From contig JALUTQ010000032.1 in assembly GCA_032718865.1 (NCBI GenBank), forward strand, positions 310,001 to 374,000: a DNA stretch of 64,000 bases, given 5' to 3'. Position numbers and translations under genes: made by a program. Source of the stretch: Tilletia caries. Lineage: Eukaryota; Basidiomycota; Exobasidiomycetes; Tilletiales; Tilletiaceae. Shown here one piece after another: positions 44,875 to 53,141 of this stretch. The notes under the pieces are model-generated. The model searched no databases and had not been told where the DNA came from. It was given only the letters and a program-made list of their open reading frames with translations. The stretch's first letter is position 1, and every line of letters starts with the position of its first letter.

Positions 44875-45010
44875 ATAGTAGCTATATGATATATCTCACT
44901 TTACTATACTGTTTCCCGCCGAGGTGACCACTCACTTATCACTATAACTTGACTATATTATTTCGCAGAAAAGTGGTAACTCTAGTAGCTTGCCGAGCCT
45001 TGGACTTGGT
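44875..45010. repeat. Partial copy of the 28.8-kb repeat
   Basis: It shares GTAGCTATAT, CTGTTTCCCGCCGAGGTGAC, then CACT and TTGACTATA, then AACTCTAGTAGCTTG and CGAGCCTTG with 28803-28935. It lies immediately beyond the 5-prime side of the copia remnant. Confidence 0.6.
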
Positions 45011-46994
45011 TTCCTTTGAGCTCATCACAGAATGATCAATGAGAATGGGTGACTAGGAGAGTTACGGATTTGACTGAATAGTGAGAGGAGAGCGTGTGAA
45101 ATGGTTTGATTCGTGCAGACTGCAGCTGGCAGCGCCAAAGAAAAGAGAGAACAGATACGGTGATACGGAATACCGGAAGCGGAGATAAGATACTGGGCGC
45201 GTGGCTCGCGTGGCCGAGCCACGCGGTGCTCGATAACAGACTGGTGAAGAACAGAGTCTGGTTTTCTTTCACACTGCGCAATGACCCGTCACGCAGTTAC
45301 ACAGTTAGTTAGACTATTTGGGTTTGGAAACCAAAACTCACCTGGGGTTGGAAGGGTCTCCTATGTCTGTCTCGGGTAAGTTGTGGGGTCTATGTACTCT
45401 CGGCACTGGGACTAGTAGGCTTGGGTTGTACTGGCCACCTGTCGAAGACAAGGCTGGAGTAGCGAACCACGCTGCAGAGCCCCCGTAAGACCATAGGGGG
45501 CTGGCGCTGCAGAAAACACTGTTCATCCCAGGTTCCCCCCGTTCCACTGATGTCCCGTGCCAGCACCTGAGCTATTGCTATGTTCGGTCAGATGTCCCAG
45601 GGACGGGAACGGGGGTCAAACCGCAACTCGCCCACAACTTACCCGAAGAGGTGTCACTAGCTTGGCCTAAGCCGCACAACAGACGAGACACCTTCCGCAT
45701 GAGGAACAAGAAAGGGGAAAGGGAAGGAAGAAGCAGAAGCTTTAGGTTCTTTGTTTATATAGCCTCTCCCTTGATCGATCATTGATTTGTTGGGGTCAAA
45801 GCACTGACCACGACACACTTCACCCTCCCCTGATTTGTTGAGCACTTTTCCTGCCTCCAAGTAGATCAGTGCGCTGGCCGCTGAGCCGCTGACCCACTTC
45901 ATAACGGACCAGGGCACGCCGCACGGTCGACTCGCACAGTCCACGCCTCACACAAAGCATGAGCGATCCGAGCCCCGGATAAACAGTACTCAGTAGAGTT
46001 CATTTATGTAGACATGTATAAGATTTATTCTAACCCCCAAACTTCCACATTATGGTCAGAAGATGAACGATGACGATGAACGATGAACGATGAACGATGA
46101 ACGATGAACAGGTGCAGAACAGTGCCAAGCGACCTTCCATAATGACTACTGTTTGTATCGAAATGAGTTAGTATTTGCGAAGTGAACTTTAGCGTTGGAA
46201 GACTGCGCCCAATTTTGAGAACGATGTGTCAGGCGTGTCAGGGTCCAATCCCAGGTTACTCCGCCTCAATAACGCTTAACGTGATGCCTGAGATATATTA
46301 TTGTTTAGCGATCCACGCTTTGACACTTCCAAATGCGGCCGATGCGAGGTAACGGGCAGATGAGTCCTTGATTTATGACCGAGAACTAACTTTGACCGAA
46401 GGTAGGCAGGTGGGCCCGCTACATATACCCGCCCACCCAGCCGGCAGCAGTCAGCGAGCGAGTCAGCTCCCCGGCATCGGCCCCCGCTTCTTCGCTGAAG
46501 CGCTCAACCTCGACTCATTGACTTGATTATGTTACCATTCATAAAATAGTAGGCCATTGTGGACCGAGCTGGCGAAGGCCGGGTGAAGGCGGACATAGGG
46601 ATATATTCAATATATCGAGCGCTGATGGATGGGGCAGAGCATTAAGCGTTCGTCTTTCTACTGCGGATGCGAGCAGGGTCGATACCGGGCGGGGCTGGGC
46701 GCTGGGGAGGAGAGTACATGCATGATGCTCATTCCTCGCGGTCCCTACCTTGTGTTGTTGCTTGTCAGTACCTTGCTCATGCATGCGGCTCCCGCATGAC
46801 CGGGCAGCGGGCATCCGAATGGGTGTATCCTCGGAAAGTTTGTTGCAGCGAAAAACAAGAAAGCTTACGGGTTCAATCGGAGCTAACAGCCGTGGGAAGG
46901 TCCAAGCGTGAAGCTTGTTCACGTGACGACGTTGGGATGTAAGGCGCGGTCTTCAGAAAGTTCCCTTTGTTACCCGCGGGTGCGGTCAATCCCG
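45011..46994. other. MULE right arm distal part; includes a 7-bp minisatellite
   Basis: No gene is supported. At 46062-46109 the unit GATGAAC is repeated about six times with one interruption. Minus frames at 45657-45944 and 46539-46922 lack motifs. Non-coding cargo or old insertions are likely. Confidence 0.35.
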
Positions 46995-47002
46995 GGAACC
47001 GC

Positions 47003-47036
47003 GGGGGCGCGGTAAATAGAATAATCCGCAACCGTG
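47003..47036 (-). repeat. Right terminal inverted repeat and target duplication of the MULE
   Basis: The 25-bp terminus at 47003-47027, read inward on the minus strand, begins GGATTATTCTATTTACCGC and ends GCCCCC. The right target copy GCAACCGTG follows at 47028-47036. A GC-rich palindromic patch (CCCGCGGGTGCGGTC, CCCGGGAACCGCGG) lies just inside the terminus. Confidence 0.85.
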
Positions 47037-47177
47037 ACCTCGACGGAGCACGGAACGCTCGCCAGCTGATCACCAGAAACTTTGCGGAGCACGGAGCTGG
47101 CCAGATCTCAGACGAAGCTGAGCGGAGCGCCGCCCCGGAGTCCGGGCTCCGGGGATCTACTCCGGGAAGATCCTTAG

Positions 47178-47561
47178 AGGGCGTTGTGCAAGAGCTGAAG
47201 AATGCGGCAGAGAGTAAGCTCACGGATGCTGATGCGGTGAGAGTTCTGATTCATGCGCGTGTCAAGGACTGCAGATGCTCATCATATATTGTTTTCAAGG
47301 TCGCCATTCAACGCATGATAGCCAGCGTCTTCTTCAGTGCGAACGTTCAGACATGCAGCGAGAAGGGAGATCTTCCCAGGGTGACTTCAGTGAGTGGACG
47401 ATCAGCTGTCAGCATTCACCTGCCCTTGATGAATGCGCTCAGTTAGACTTTTTCATCGCAGATTTGCCTCGAAGGCTCGAACGCAACCCTGATCTCGTCG
47501 GCCCCGCTTTTGCCGAGCGGTACAATACCGGGGAGGTGCACTTTCTGGCACTCGTCTCATC
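47178..47561 (+). pseudogene. Coding-like fragment between two MITEs
   Basis: The frame reads GVVQELKNAAESKLTDADA directly after the split MITE. Downstream a frame reads DQLDFF-like FFIADLPRRLERNPDLVGPA, FAERYNTGEVHFLALVSS, and stops at 47563-47565, inside the start of the next MITE. A donor-like GTGAGAGTTC at about 47236 could open an intron. No family is recognised. The MITE insertions on both sides make a working gene unlikely. Confidence 0.3.
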
Positions 47562-48336
47562 TTAAGAATGAGCACGGAGTAACTAGTAAGCCCCGGAGCG
47601 GCTTTGCCGGGGCGCCCCGGTTATCCGGGTCGCACTCCGCGGGAGCCGGGAGTACGGAGTGAGAATCGAGAGGTTACCTCACCGTTGCCGGAGTACGGAG
47701 CTGACGTTTAAGTAATGTAGGAAGTTCTCCGGAGTACGGAGCTGATCTCTGGGCGTTGCAGAAAATTCCCCGGAGTACGGAGTAAATACCTGTGAAATGT
47801 GACGGAGTACGGAGTTACCCCCGGAGTCCGGGGCGCTCCGGGACCTCCACATTTTTCTCATAAGTAGGGTATTTTGCTATAAACATGGGTATTTTGGGTC
47901 AATTTTCAAAATTTTGTTTTCACAAATCTCATCTCGCAGTCTAAATCTGACCAAAACAGCTCTTCAAGCGCTCTCAGACTGTTCTCTTAAGCACAGCTGC
48001 TACAAGCTTGATCACGAGCATACACATTTCTGAAATCATACCATATTTTGGGATTTATGAGATCATCTCCCGGAGTACGGAGCTCCCCCGGATTAACCGG
48101 GCTCCGTAGCTACGTAGTACGGAGTAGACTTTCTGAAACACTTCATAATTTGACGGAGCACGGGGTAAGTTTTCCCTGGCGCTCCTCATCGTGACGGAGT
48201 ACGGAGTAAGATGCTGGACGCTGGTGTGACTCTGAAAAGAGACGGAGCACGGAGCACCACAGAAAGTCAGCGGAGCGCCCCGGAGTATGGGCTCGAGAGT
48301 ACGGAGCACTCCGGGGCGCCCCGGGCTCATCCTTAA
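47562..48336. mobile_element. CTAAGG-type MITE (775 bp), worn
   Basis: It starts TTAAGAATGAGCACGGAGTA and ends GGCTCATCCTTAA, with many CGGAGTACGGAG motifs and the GGCGCCCCGG boxes seen in its relatives. The termini are less well conserved, and no matching 6-bp duplication was found (CTCATC left, TGCAAA right). It may be an older copy. Confidence 0.65.
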
Positions 48337-48386
48337 TGCAAATACATTTGCATAGTCCCTACTCCCTACTGCCCCCAAGCCTCAAG

Positions 48387-48978
48387 ATGTCGTCGGATCG
48401 TCCTCTTACTGAGTTGGCACTCAGTGCCAGTAGCACCTTTAGGACTCTAGACGGGTTCAAGGACGCGGTGCGCCTCTATGCCCTTCAACAAAACTTTACT
48501 TGTAAGTCGGAGGCATCCAAGTCGACGTGGGTCATTGCCGTCTGCGCCAACAAGAAGGAGTGCGATTTTCGAGCACGGGAACATCTGGACGCTTCCGACA
48601 GCGGGAAGGTTGTGGTTTCTACGTTCAAGGAAGGGCATGTCTGTGCTGGAATAGCCACGGTTAAGCGACGATTTTTCGCTGACCACTCTTTCCTGCTGCG
48701 TCTGGTGAGTGTGCTCTCAAATGTTAAAGCCGAGTGCGCCAAGTGTGCAGCTGGTGCTACTGGACACTACTGGTTCCCCTCAGGGCTCAGGTCTCAGTAC
48801 TCAGTAGTGTGCCTATTGAGGGCCTGGTCGCCAATGGAACCTGGAACAAATTAATGATAGTTATTTTCCCTATCGAGATCCGAGACTGTATGGTTGTCGA
48901 CTACAGCACGAAGGACGTCCAGATTGCTGCCCAGCTCAAGCAGACGTACGGGATCGATCTGGCTTTGTCGACGGTGAA
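48387..48978 (+). pseudogene. 5-prime part of a second FAR1-type MULE transposase gene
   Basis: The ATG at 48387 starts MSSDRPLTELALSASSTFRT. The frame then gives GFKDAVRLYALQQNFTCKSE and VIAVCANKKECDFRAREHLD, ending VVVSTFKEGHVCAG. This is a FAR1/MuDR zinc-finger N-terminus (C...C...H.C). A donor GTGAGT at 48703 and an acceptor CCCCTCAG near 48783 follow. A second exon reads DYSTKDVQIAAQLKQTYGID, then LALSTVNKD, typical of the region before the MULE catalytic core. The MITE at 48979 then cuts the gene. A short continuation, AQRGLNRELERAD, follows the MITE and stops at 49805. No DDE domain is present. Confidence 0.6.
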
Positions 48979-49766
48979 TAAGGATGTGCGCGGAGTAAGC
49001 CCCGAAGTGGGTTTCCCGGAGTTCCCCGACTAGTCGGGGCCTCACTCCGGGGGAGTACAGAGTACGGAGTGCATTTTCGAGGATTTACTCCCGCTGATTG
49101 AATTCTGCAGAAGTACGGAGCGCAAGTCTGTCATGTCCCCGGAGTACGGAGTACGGCAAGGCCTGGCGCTAACTTTTCGCCGGAGTACGGAGTGACTAGC
49201 TCGAATGCCAGACGGAGTGCGTAGTTTCCCCGAAACTCCGGGGCGCTCCGGGGCCTTGCCTTTTTCAAAATCAGGTTGCAATTTTGAAAATTTTGGTCGG
49301 AAATCGGCATATTTTGCTCTGTTTTACAAGATTTGGCAAAATTCATTTTCTGATTTCTCATTTGGGGTTCATATTGTGTGTTGGTGAGCTCTTCGACCGC
49401 CAGCGATGATTCTGCCGAACAAAAACATGGATGGAAGGGCGGCAATCAATGGAAGGGTCCACATTTCCCAAGTTTTGCAGGACCTCTGCGAACTTTTCCC
49501 GGAGTACGGAGTTTCGGGGGAGTAGTCACGCTCCGTTACCCCGGAGTATGGAGTGGAATTCAAAATTTTACTAATTTTAGCCGGAGTACGGAGCTGGCGC
49601 AATGAGATGGGGAGATTTTGTGCGGAGCGCGGAGTGGAGCTGGGGCGACTGCCTGAAGATGAGCGGAGTACAGAGCGCGAAAAAGCATCTCAAAATCAGC
49701 CGGAGTCAGCCGGAGTAGGGGCCCCGGAGTACGGAGCACTCCGAGGCCCTCCGCGCCCATCCTTAG
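48979..49766. mobile_element. CTAAGG-type MITE inserted in a MULE gene
   Basis: It starts ATAAGGATGTGCGCGGAGTA and ends CTCCGCGCCCATCCTTAG. It shares most of its length with the element at 964-1514, including GTTTCCCGGAGTTCCCCGAC, TGCATTTTCGAGGATTTACT and GCCTGGCGCTAACTTTTCGC. It has extra sequence near 49370-49560 containing further CGGAGTACGGAGT motifs. The flanks CGGTGA and CGCAGA could be a worn 6-bp duplication (4 of 6). Confidence 0.7.
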
Positions 49767-49805
49767 CGCAGAGAGGCTTGAATCGTGAGCTTGAACGAGC
49801 TGATT

Positions 49806-50120
49806 GAGTAAATGGAGAGCAAAGGAAAACTAAGCAAGTTAGCGGAATGTCCCCCAGACCTGTTCGCTCACTCGGCTGTCAGACCTTTGGCCCGATAACC
49901 CCCTTGTCCCACAAGCCTGTAAATAATATCCACTTGCCCTGTAACCGTCATCCGGTGAACTTGAAAAGAGCTCTAGTATATCCACCGTTCCCCATTAAGC
50001 ACACTCTCTACTCGACACAAAGTCACAGACCTCAAACAGAAAGTTTCCCAGACAATTTATAACGTTCTCATCTTGATTCTTGCTCGTACCAGTAATGAAG
50101 GTTGAGGCAGGAGCAACTTA
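49806..50120. other. Spacer
   Basis: No gene or repeat recognised. Confidence 0.4.
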
Positions 50121-50141
50121 CTACGTAATCGTTCCAGAAGA

Positions 50142-50378
50142 GTGTCCGAACGTCACGGCGGCGCTGCTCCCCTCGAAAAGCCGCGTGATAAAACCGTCGC
50201 CGTCGGCGGTGTATTTGGCCGATTTGAAAATATAATGCTTCGCGTATAACGCAGCCGCAATGGCAACAGCGGCGAGAGTAGCGTGGCGGCGACGACGACT
50301 AGACGCAGGAGACGCAGGAGACGCAGGAGACGCAGGCGAGCAAAATGCAGCGTTGTTATTTTTATTAATCATCTGCAT
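50142..50378 (-). pseudogene. N-terminal fragment of a second Harbinger transposase
   Basis: From the minus-strand ATG at 50378 the protein has SPASPASPASPAS repeats, then RRRRHATLAAVAIAAALYAK and HYIFKSAKYTADGDGFITRL, then FEGSSA. This parallels RRRRRVILATFGLTAAIYAK, RFMFKEAKYTANGETFLQNL and LDGSSA of the gene at 61344. The copy ends there, losing the whole DDE domain. The SPA repeats are encoded by a 9-bp minisatellite (GACGCAGGA, four units at 50302-50337) absent from the intact gene. Confidence 0.65.
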
Positions 50379-50699
50379 CGATATGAGAGAGGTTTAATCA
50401 TGGGCCATGGCGGAGCCTTGATTGACAGAAAAGAAAAAAAACTCACGGACGACAACGGCGAACGGACGGAAAAGCAGGAAAAAAGGAACCGAGAGACGCG
50501 CAGACTTGATGCTGGAAGAGAAAAGATATTTGAATTCTGAAAGTATCAATTGAATCAGTGATGTGAACAATGTGTCAATAATGCGTGGTGAAAAGGGATT
50601 AAGTAGACCGGTAGCAAAACTCAGAACGCAGACGCCAAAAGATGCCCGAGAAGGTCCCAGCCAAGCCGCACAGCAAGGTAATTATATGGGGGAGAGATT
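50379..50699. other. Unassigned sequence upstream of the Harbinger fragment
   Basis: A-rich and purine-rich sequence with short, motif-free open frames. Nothing supported. Confidence 0.35.
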
Positions 50700-51122
50700 C
50701 CTACTCCTCGACCAACGCTCTTCTTCCGCGGCAAGCTGGTGGTGAACAAATACATGACCATTCGTGCAAGTCGAACCGAATCCAAGGAGGCGCGAAAGTC
50801 GAGCCGCTTTGCTGCTACTGACGGCGACGGCAATACCTTCTATGGCGAGGCGATCCACTTCTTCTTCTTTGAGGACGAGAACGGTCACGCGAATGCCGAA
50901 GACGACGTTCCAGTAGCGCATGCCTTCGTCATCTTGCGTGTGATTAGGAACGTCCTGTCTGCGGGTGGAATTATCAGAGGAACTTGGCTGGAACGCTATG
51001 GGATCATCCGGGTGGATGCAATTCGGGAGCCTATTGCGATCATGGAGCTTTGGGGGATACGTGTACATATTGAAGAAGCAGACTTGGCTATGACAGACGT
51101 AGCTGTGGGCTTATTAGTGTAG
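50700..51122 (+). pseudogene. C-terminal coding fragment, probably transposon-derived
   Basis: A plus-strand frame open from about 50700 reads PTLFFRGKLVVNKYMTIRAS, RTESKEARKSSRFAATDGDG and NTFYGEAIHFFFFEDENGHA, ending DLAMTDVAVGLLV at 51122. The layout (a basic patch, then GNTFYGE, then an acidic strand-rich region) looks, from memory, like the C-terminal region of large basidiomycete cut-and-paste transposase genes. This was not verified. The stop lies just before the CTATAGTC element at 51145. Confidence 0.35.
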
Positions 51123-51144
51123 GTCGCCTTCCATTGTCTAAAAT

Positions 51145-51500
51145 CGGATATAGTCAGGCTATGGTTCGACTATCCAACGATAATATTCGCACTATGACTG
51201 GCTATAGTGTTTCATGGGCAATGGATGTCATAGTCTGACTATAGCGGTGGCGGTCGGGCCTGCGGCTATAGTCGCAACTCCAAGCTATAGTCAGACCATG
51301 ACATGCTATAGTCGGACTATAGCCGAATTGTTTGCTGCGACTATAGCCTTGACGTCCAGCTATTGTCCGACTATAGTCGCAAAATCAAATTTAGACCAGA
51401 TTTTTAACGACTATGGCGACTATTGTCTTACATTTTCTGGAGCATAGTCATAGTCATAGTCGTAAGTGTGACTATCAGGGGCTATGGCTATAGTCGCTCA
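51145..51500. mobile_element. CTATAGTC-rich repeat element, copy 2
   Basis: It is the reverse-complement relative of 15028-15840 without the nested MITE. Shared stretches include CGACTATCCAACGATAATA and AGTGTTTCATGGGCAATGG. It ends in CATAGTCATAGTCATAGTCG, CATAGT repeats also seen, inverted, at about 15085. Non-coding. Confidence 0.65.
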
Positions 51501-51639
51501 CAAGTCTTTTGAGGAGCCTGCGGCCCGCCCAGTGAGTCAGTGAGGTAGTTGAGAATCAAACCGAATTTTCAAATTTCACAATTTCGAAACTTCAATTTCC
51601 AGATTTCGGCAGGTTGTGGAAAGAGCTTTTTTGGAAAAA

Positions 51640-52640
51640 GAAGAAATTACTCGCGCTGGGGTGCAGAGCCACTGCCATTGGCACCCAGATTGGATGTGGA
51701 GGTTGAAGCGGCCCGCGATGATGAGGAGCTTGGAGAGGACGGGGAGGAAGAAAACTTGCGCTTGCCTAGGAAAGAGCGTTTGTTGGGGGTGTTGCCCGTT
51801 GTGGGCGAGCTGTTTGAGCCGGAAGATGTGTTGCCTGAGATCCAGGCAATGTCGTCCAAGATGATGCTGAACTTGGCGGAGACGGGGTCCTGTGTATGCA
51901 GTGGGCCGATGATCGTGGCGAAAGCATTGAGCGGAGGCCAGGGGACCCGGTCCCAGCGAGGATCGGCGCGAATGATGACAAATTCTGATTGCTTCCTTAT
52001 GTTGTCCTGCGTCATTCGTGAAAGGGTGTAGCCGGAGAGAGAATGTTAGATGGTGAGATAGATTGATATGTAGAAATAGAGGAACTAAGAAAAGGAGAGA
52101 GACTCACAGAACGATGGTAGCCGATGCTCCTTGCGCGCATGTTTTTATCCCGCTCGTTGATATGGACGATCTGCGCCGTGCCGGACAGGACTGGCGTCGG
52201 GGCGTTGAAGAGGGGGGGAGGACCGTCCGGAAAAGGATTTTCGAAAGAGTGAATGGTGAGGTGGGGCGGAGATGTGCCGATCCAAGATGCTGTAGGAACC
52301 CAGAAAGTGGGATCAGAAAAGAGTGAGGAAGTCAGGCTGGATGTCCGGGGAGTGAGGAGTTGGAGTTGGGAAACTGACCTTTGATGAACTACAGCTGCTC
52401 GGTCAGCGGCTGGGAAGGGGAGTAGAGAGTGGCGGTGGCGGACGTGATGGCGTCGTCGCTCACACCGAGGGCGAACTGCGTAATGAGAACAGTGGTTGAG
52501 AATTGGATCGCCATCGTAAAGCATGCAACATCGGGATTACTTACGCAAATCTCTATCGTCCAGTGTTTCTTGCTGGCTTCCTTAGTGACGGAGTCGAACT
52601 GGACGAAGCCACTGAAGTTGCAGTTCAGCAAAGCGTCCAT
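51640..52640 (-). CDS. Second ORF next to the Helitron, OB-fold-like (inferred)
   Basis: The ATG at 52640 begins MDALLNCNFSGFVQFDSVTK (32 codons). An intron at 52476-52544 (GTAAGTAA...TTACGCAG) joins in frame to FALGVSDDAITSATATLYSP. Later segments read SWIGTSPPHLTIHSFENPFP and VLSGTAQIVHINERDKNMRA, then RSIGYHRS, ending at a donor GTGAGTCTC. A final segment reads QDNIRKQSEFVIIRADPRWD and LNAFATIIGPLHTQDPVSAK, then a serine-rich tail to 51647. The strand-rich F.GFV opening and V.G.A.IV hint at a single-strand-binding OB fold, as in RPA-like genes carried by some Helitrons; that is inference. The middle junctions (52320-52390) do not resolve cleanly, since an in-frame TAG follows PLTEQL. It lies 500 bp downstream of the Helitron replicase gene in the same orientation. 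Confidence 0.4.
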
Positions 52641-53141
52641 CGCGAGAGCAGAAGGAGAGTGAAGAGCAGAGTAAAGAGTCAGTGATGAGTGAGGACCGAG
52701 GGAAGAGGAGGGGATAGCCAGGTGGATGATGGACGACAGCGAGGCTGCGGTGGGGATTGGGGACCTATATACCTTTCCTTTGGAGACTGGATGCGTTGGA
52801 GACCGCGTAGGAGTGGAGCTGGATTAAGGAGACGGCAGGAAGAAATGAGCTGGGACAAACGATCTGTTGGGGTGTTAGGGGTGCGAGATTGGAGGAGCGA
52901 GCCAGGCGCACCTTGTGTTGGGGAGAGCAACGGTGGGAATGGAAGCGCACGGTGTGCAGTGCTCATTCTCCGACGGGCGACAGGCCGACGGCAGATGGTG
53001 AATGGGATGCTGGCCGCTGGGATCTGCGGGCTGGGTGGCACAAAATGAGGGCATGAGGCTTGCAATGTGCTGTGGAGGAGATTGGGCCTTGCTAATTGAT
53101 ATTACAGAGTAAGGGAGAAGATGGGAGAGGTGTAGAAAATA
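52641..53141. other. Spacer between the Helitron ORFs
   Basis: GA-rich on the plus strand. Open frames on both strands lack motifs. A Helitron 3-prime end (hairpin then CTRR on the minus strand) was looked for but not located with confidence. Confidence 0.35.

Larger units (their letters stand above)
32582..47027 (-). mobile_element. 14,446-bp Mutator-like element carrying a Ulp1-transposase gene
   Basis: The borders are defined three ways. First, 25-bp inverted repeats lie at 32582-32606 and 47003-47027 (22/25 identical). Second, a 9-bp duplication flanks them: GTAACCGTG at 32573-32581 and GCAACCGTG at 47028-47036, one mismatch. Third, the flanks rejoin into a complete MITE whose intact paralogue has GCAACCGCG at the same point. 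A 9-bp duplication is the hallmark of MULEs, and the gene inside (34964-40067) encodes a MULE transposase. Cargo: a MurA/EPT-like exon and a small-heat-shock-like fragment in the left arm, and a broken copia element (41433-44760) in the right arm. The single mismatch in the duplication and the small terminal divergence suggest a moderately old insertion. Confidence 0.85.
32030..47177 (+). mobile_element. CTAAGG-type MITE split by the 14.4-kb MULE
   Basis: The left part, 32030-32581, starts CTAAGGATCTCCTCGGAGTA. The right part, 47037-47177, ends TACTCCGGGAAGATCCTTAG. Joined across the insertion they make 693 bp that align throughout with the intact copy at 21916-22610. Shared features are the two TCACGTGA palindromes (32293-32322), GTGAAAAATATACG, and the CTGATCACCAGAAA...CAGACGAAGCTGAGCGG block on the right. 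The coordinates given include the 14.4-kb inserted element, listed separately. Confidence 0.85.

Noticed and set aside
32582..47027. Starship-type giant mobile element or Maverick/Polinton
   Set aside because: No tyrosine recombinase (DUF3435) at an end, no polymerase or capsid genes; 9-bp duplication and DDE/SWIM gene identify a MULE.
47570..49770. Regular CGGAGTACGGAGT repeats that might suggest a CRISPR-like array
   Set aside because: Spacing is irregular, motifs occur in both orientations within elements bounded by inverted termini, and the genome is eukaryotic.
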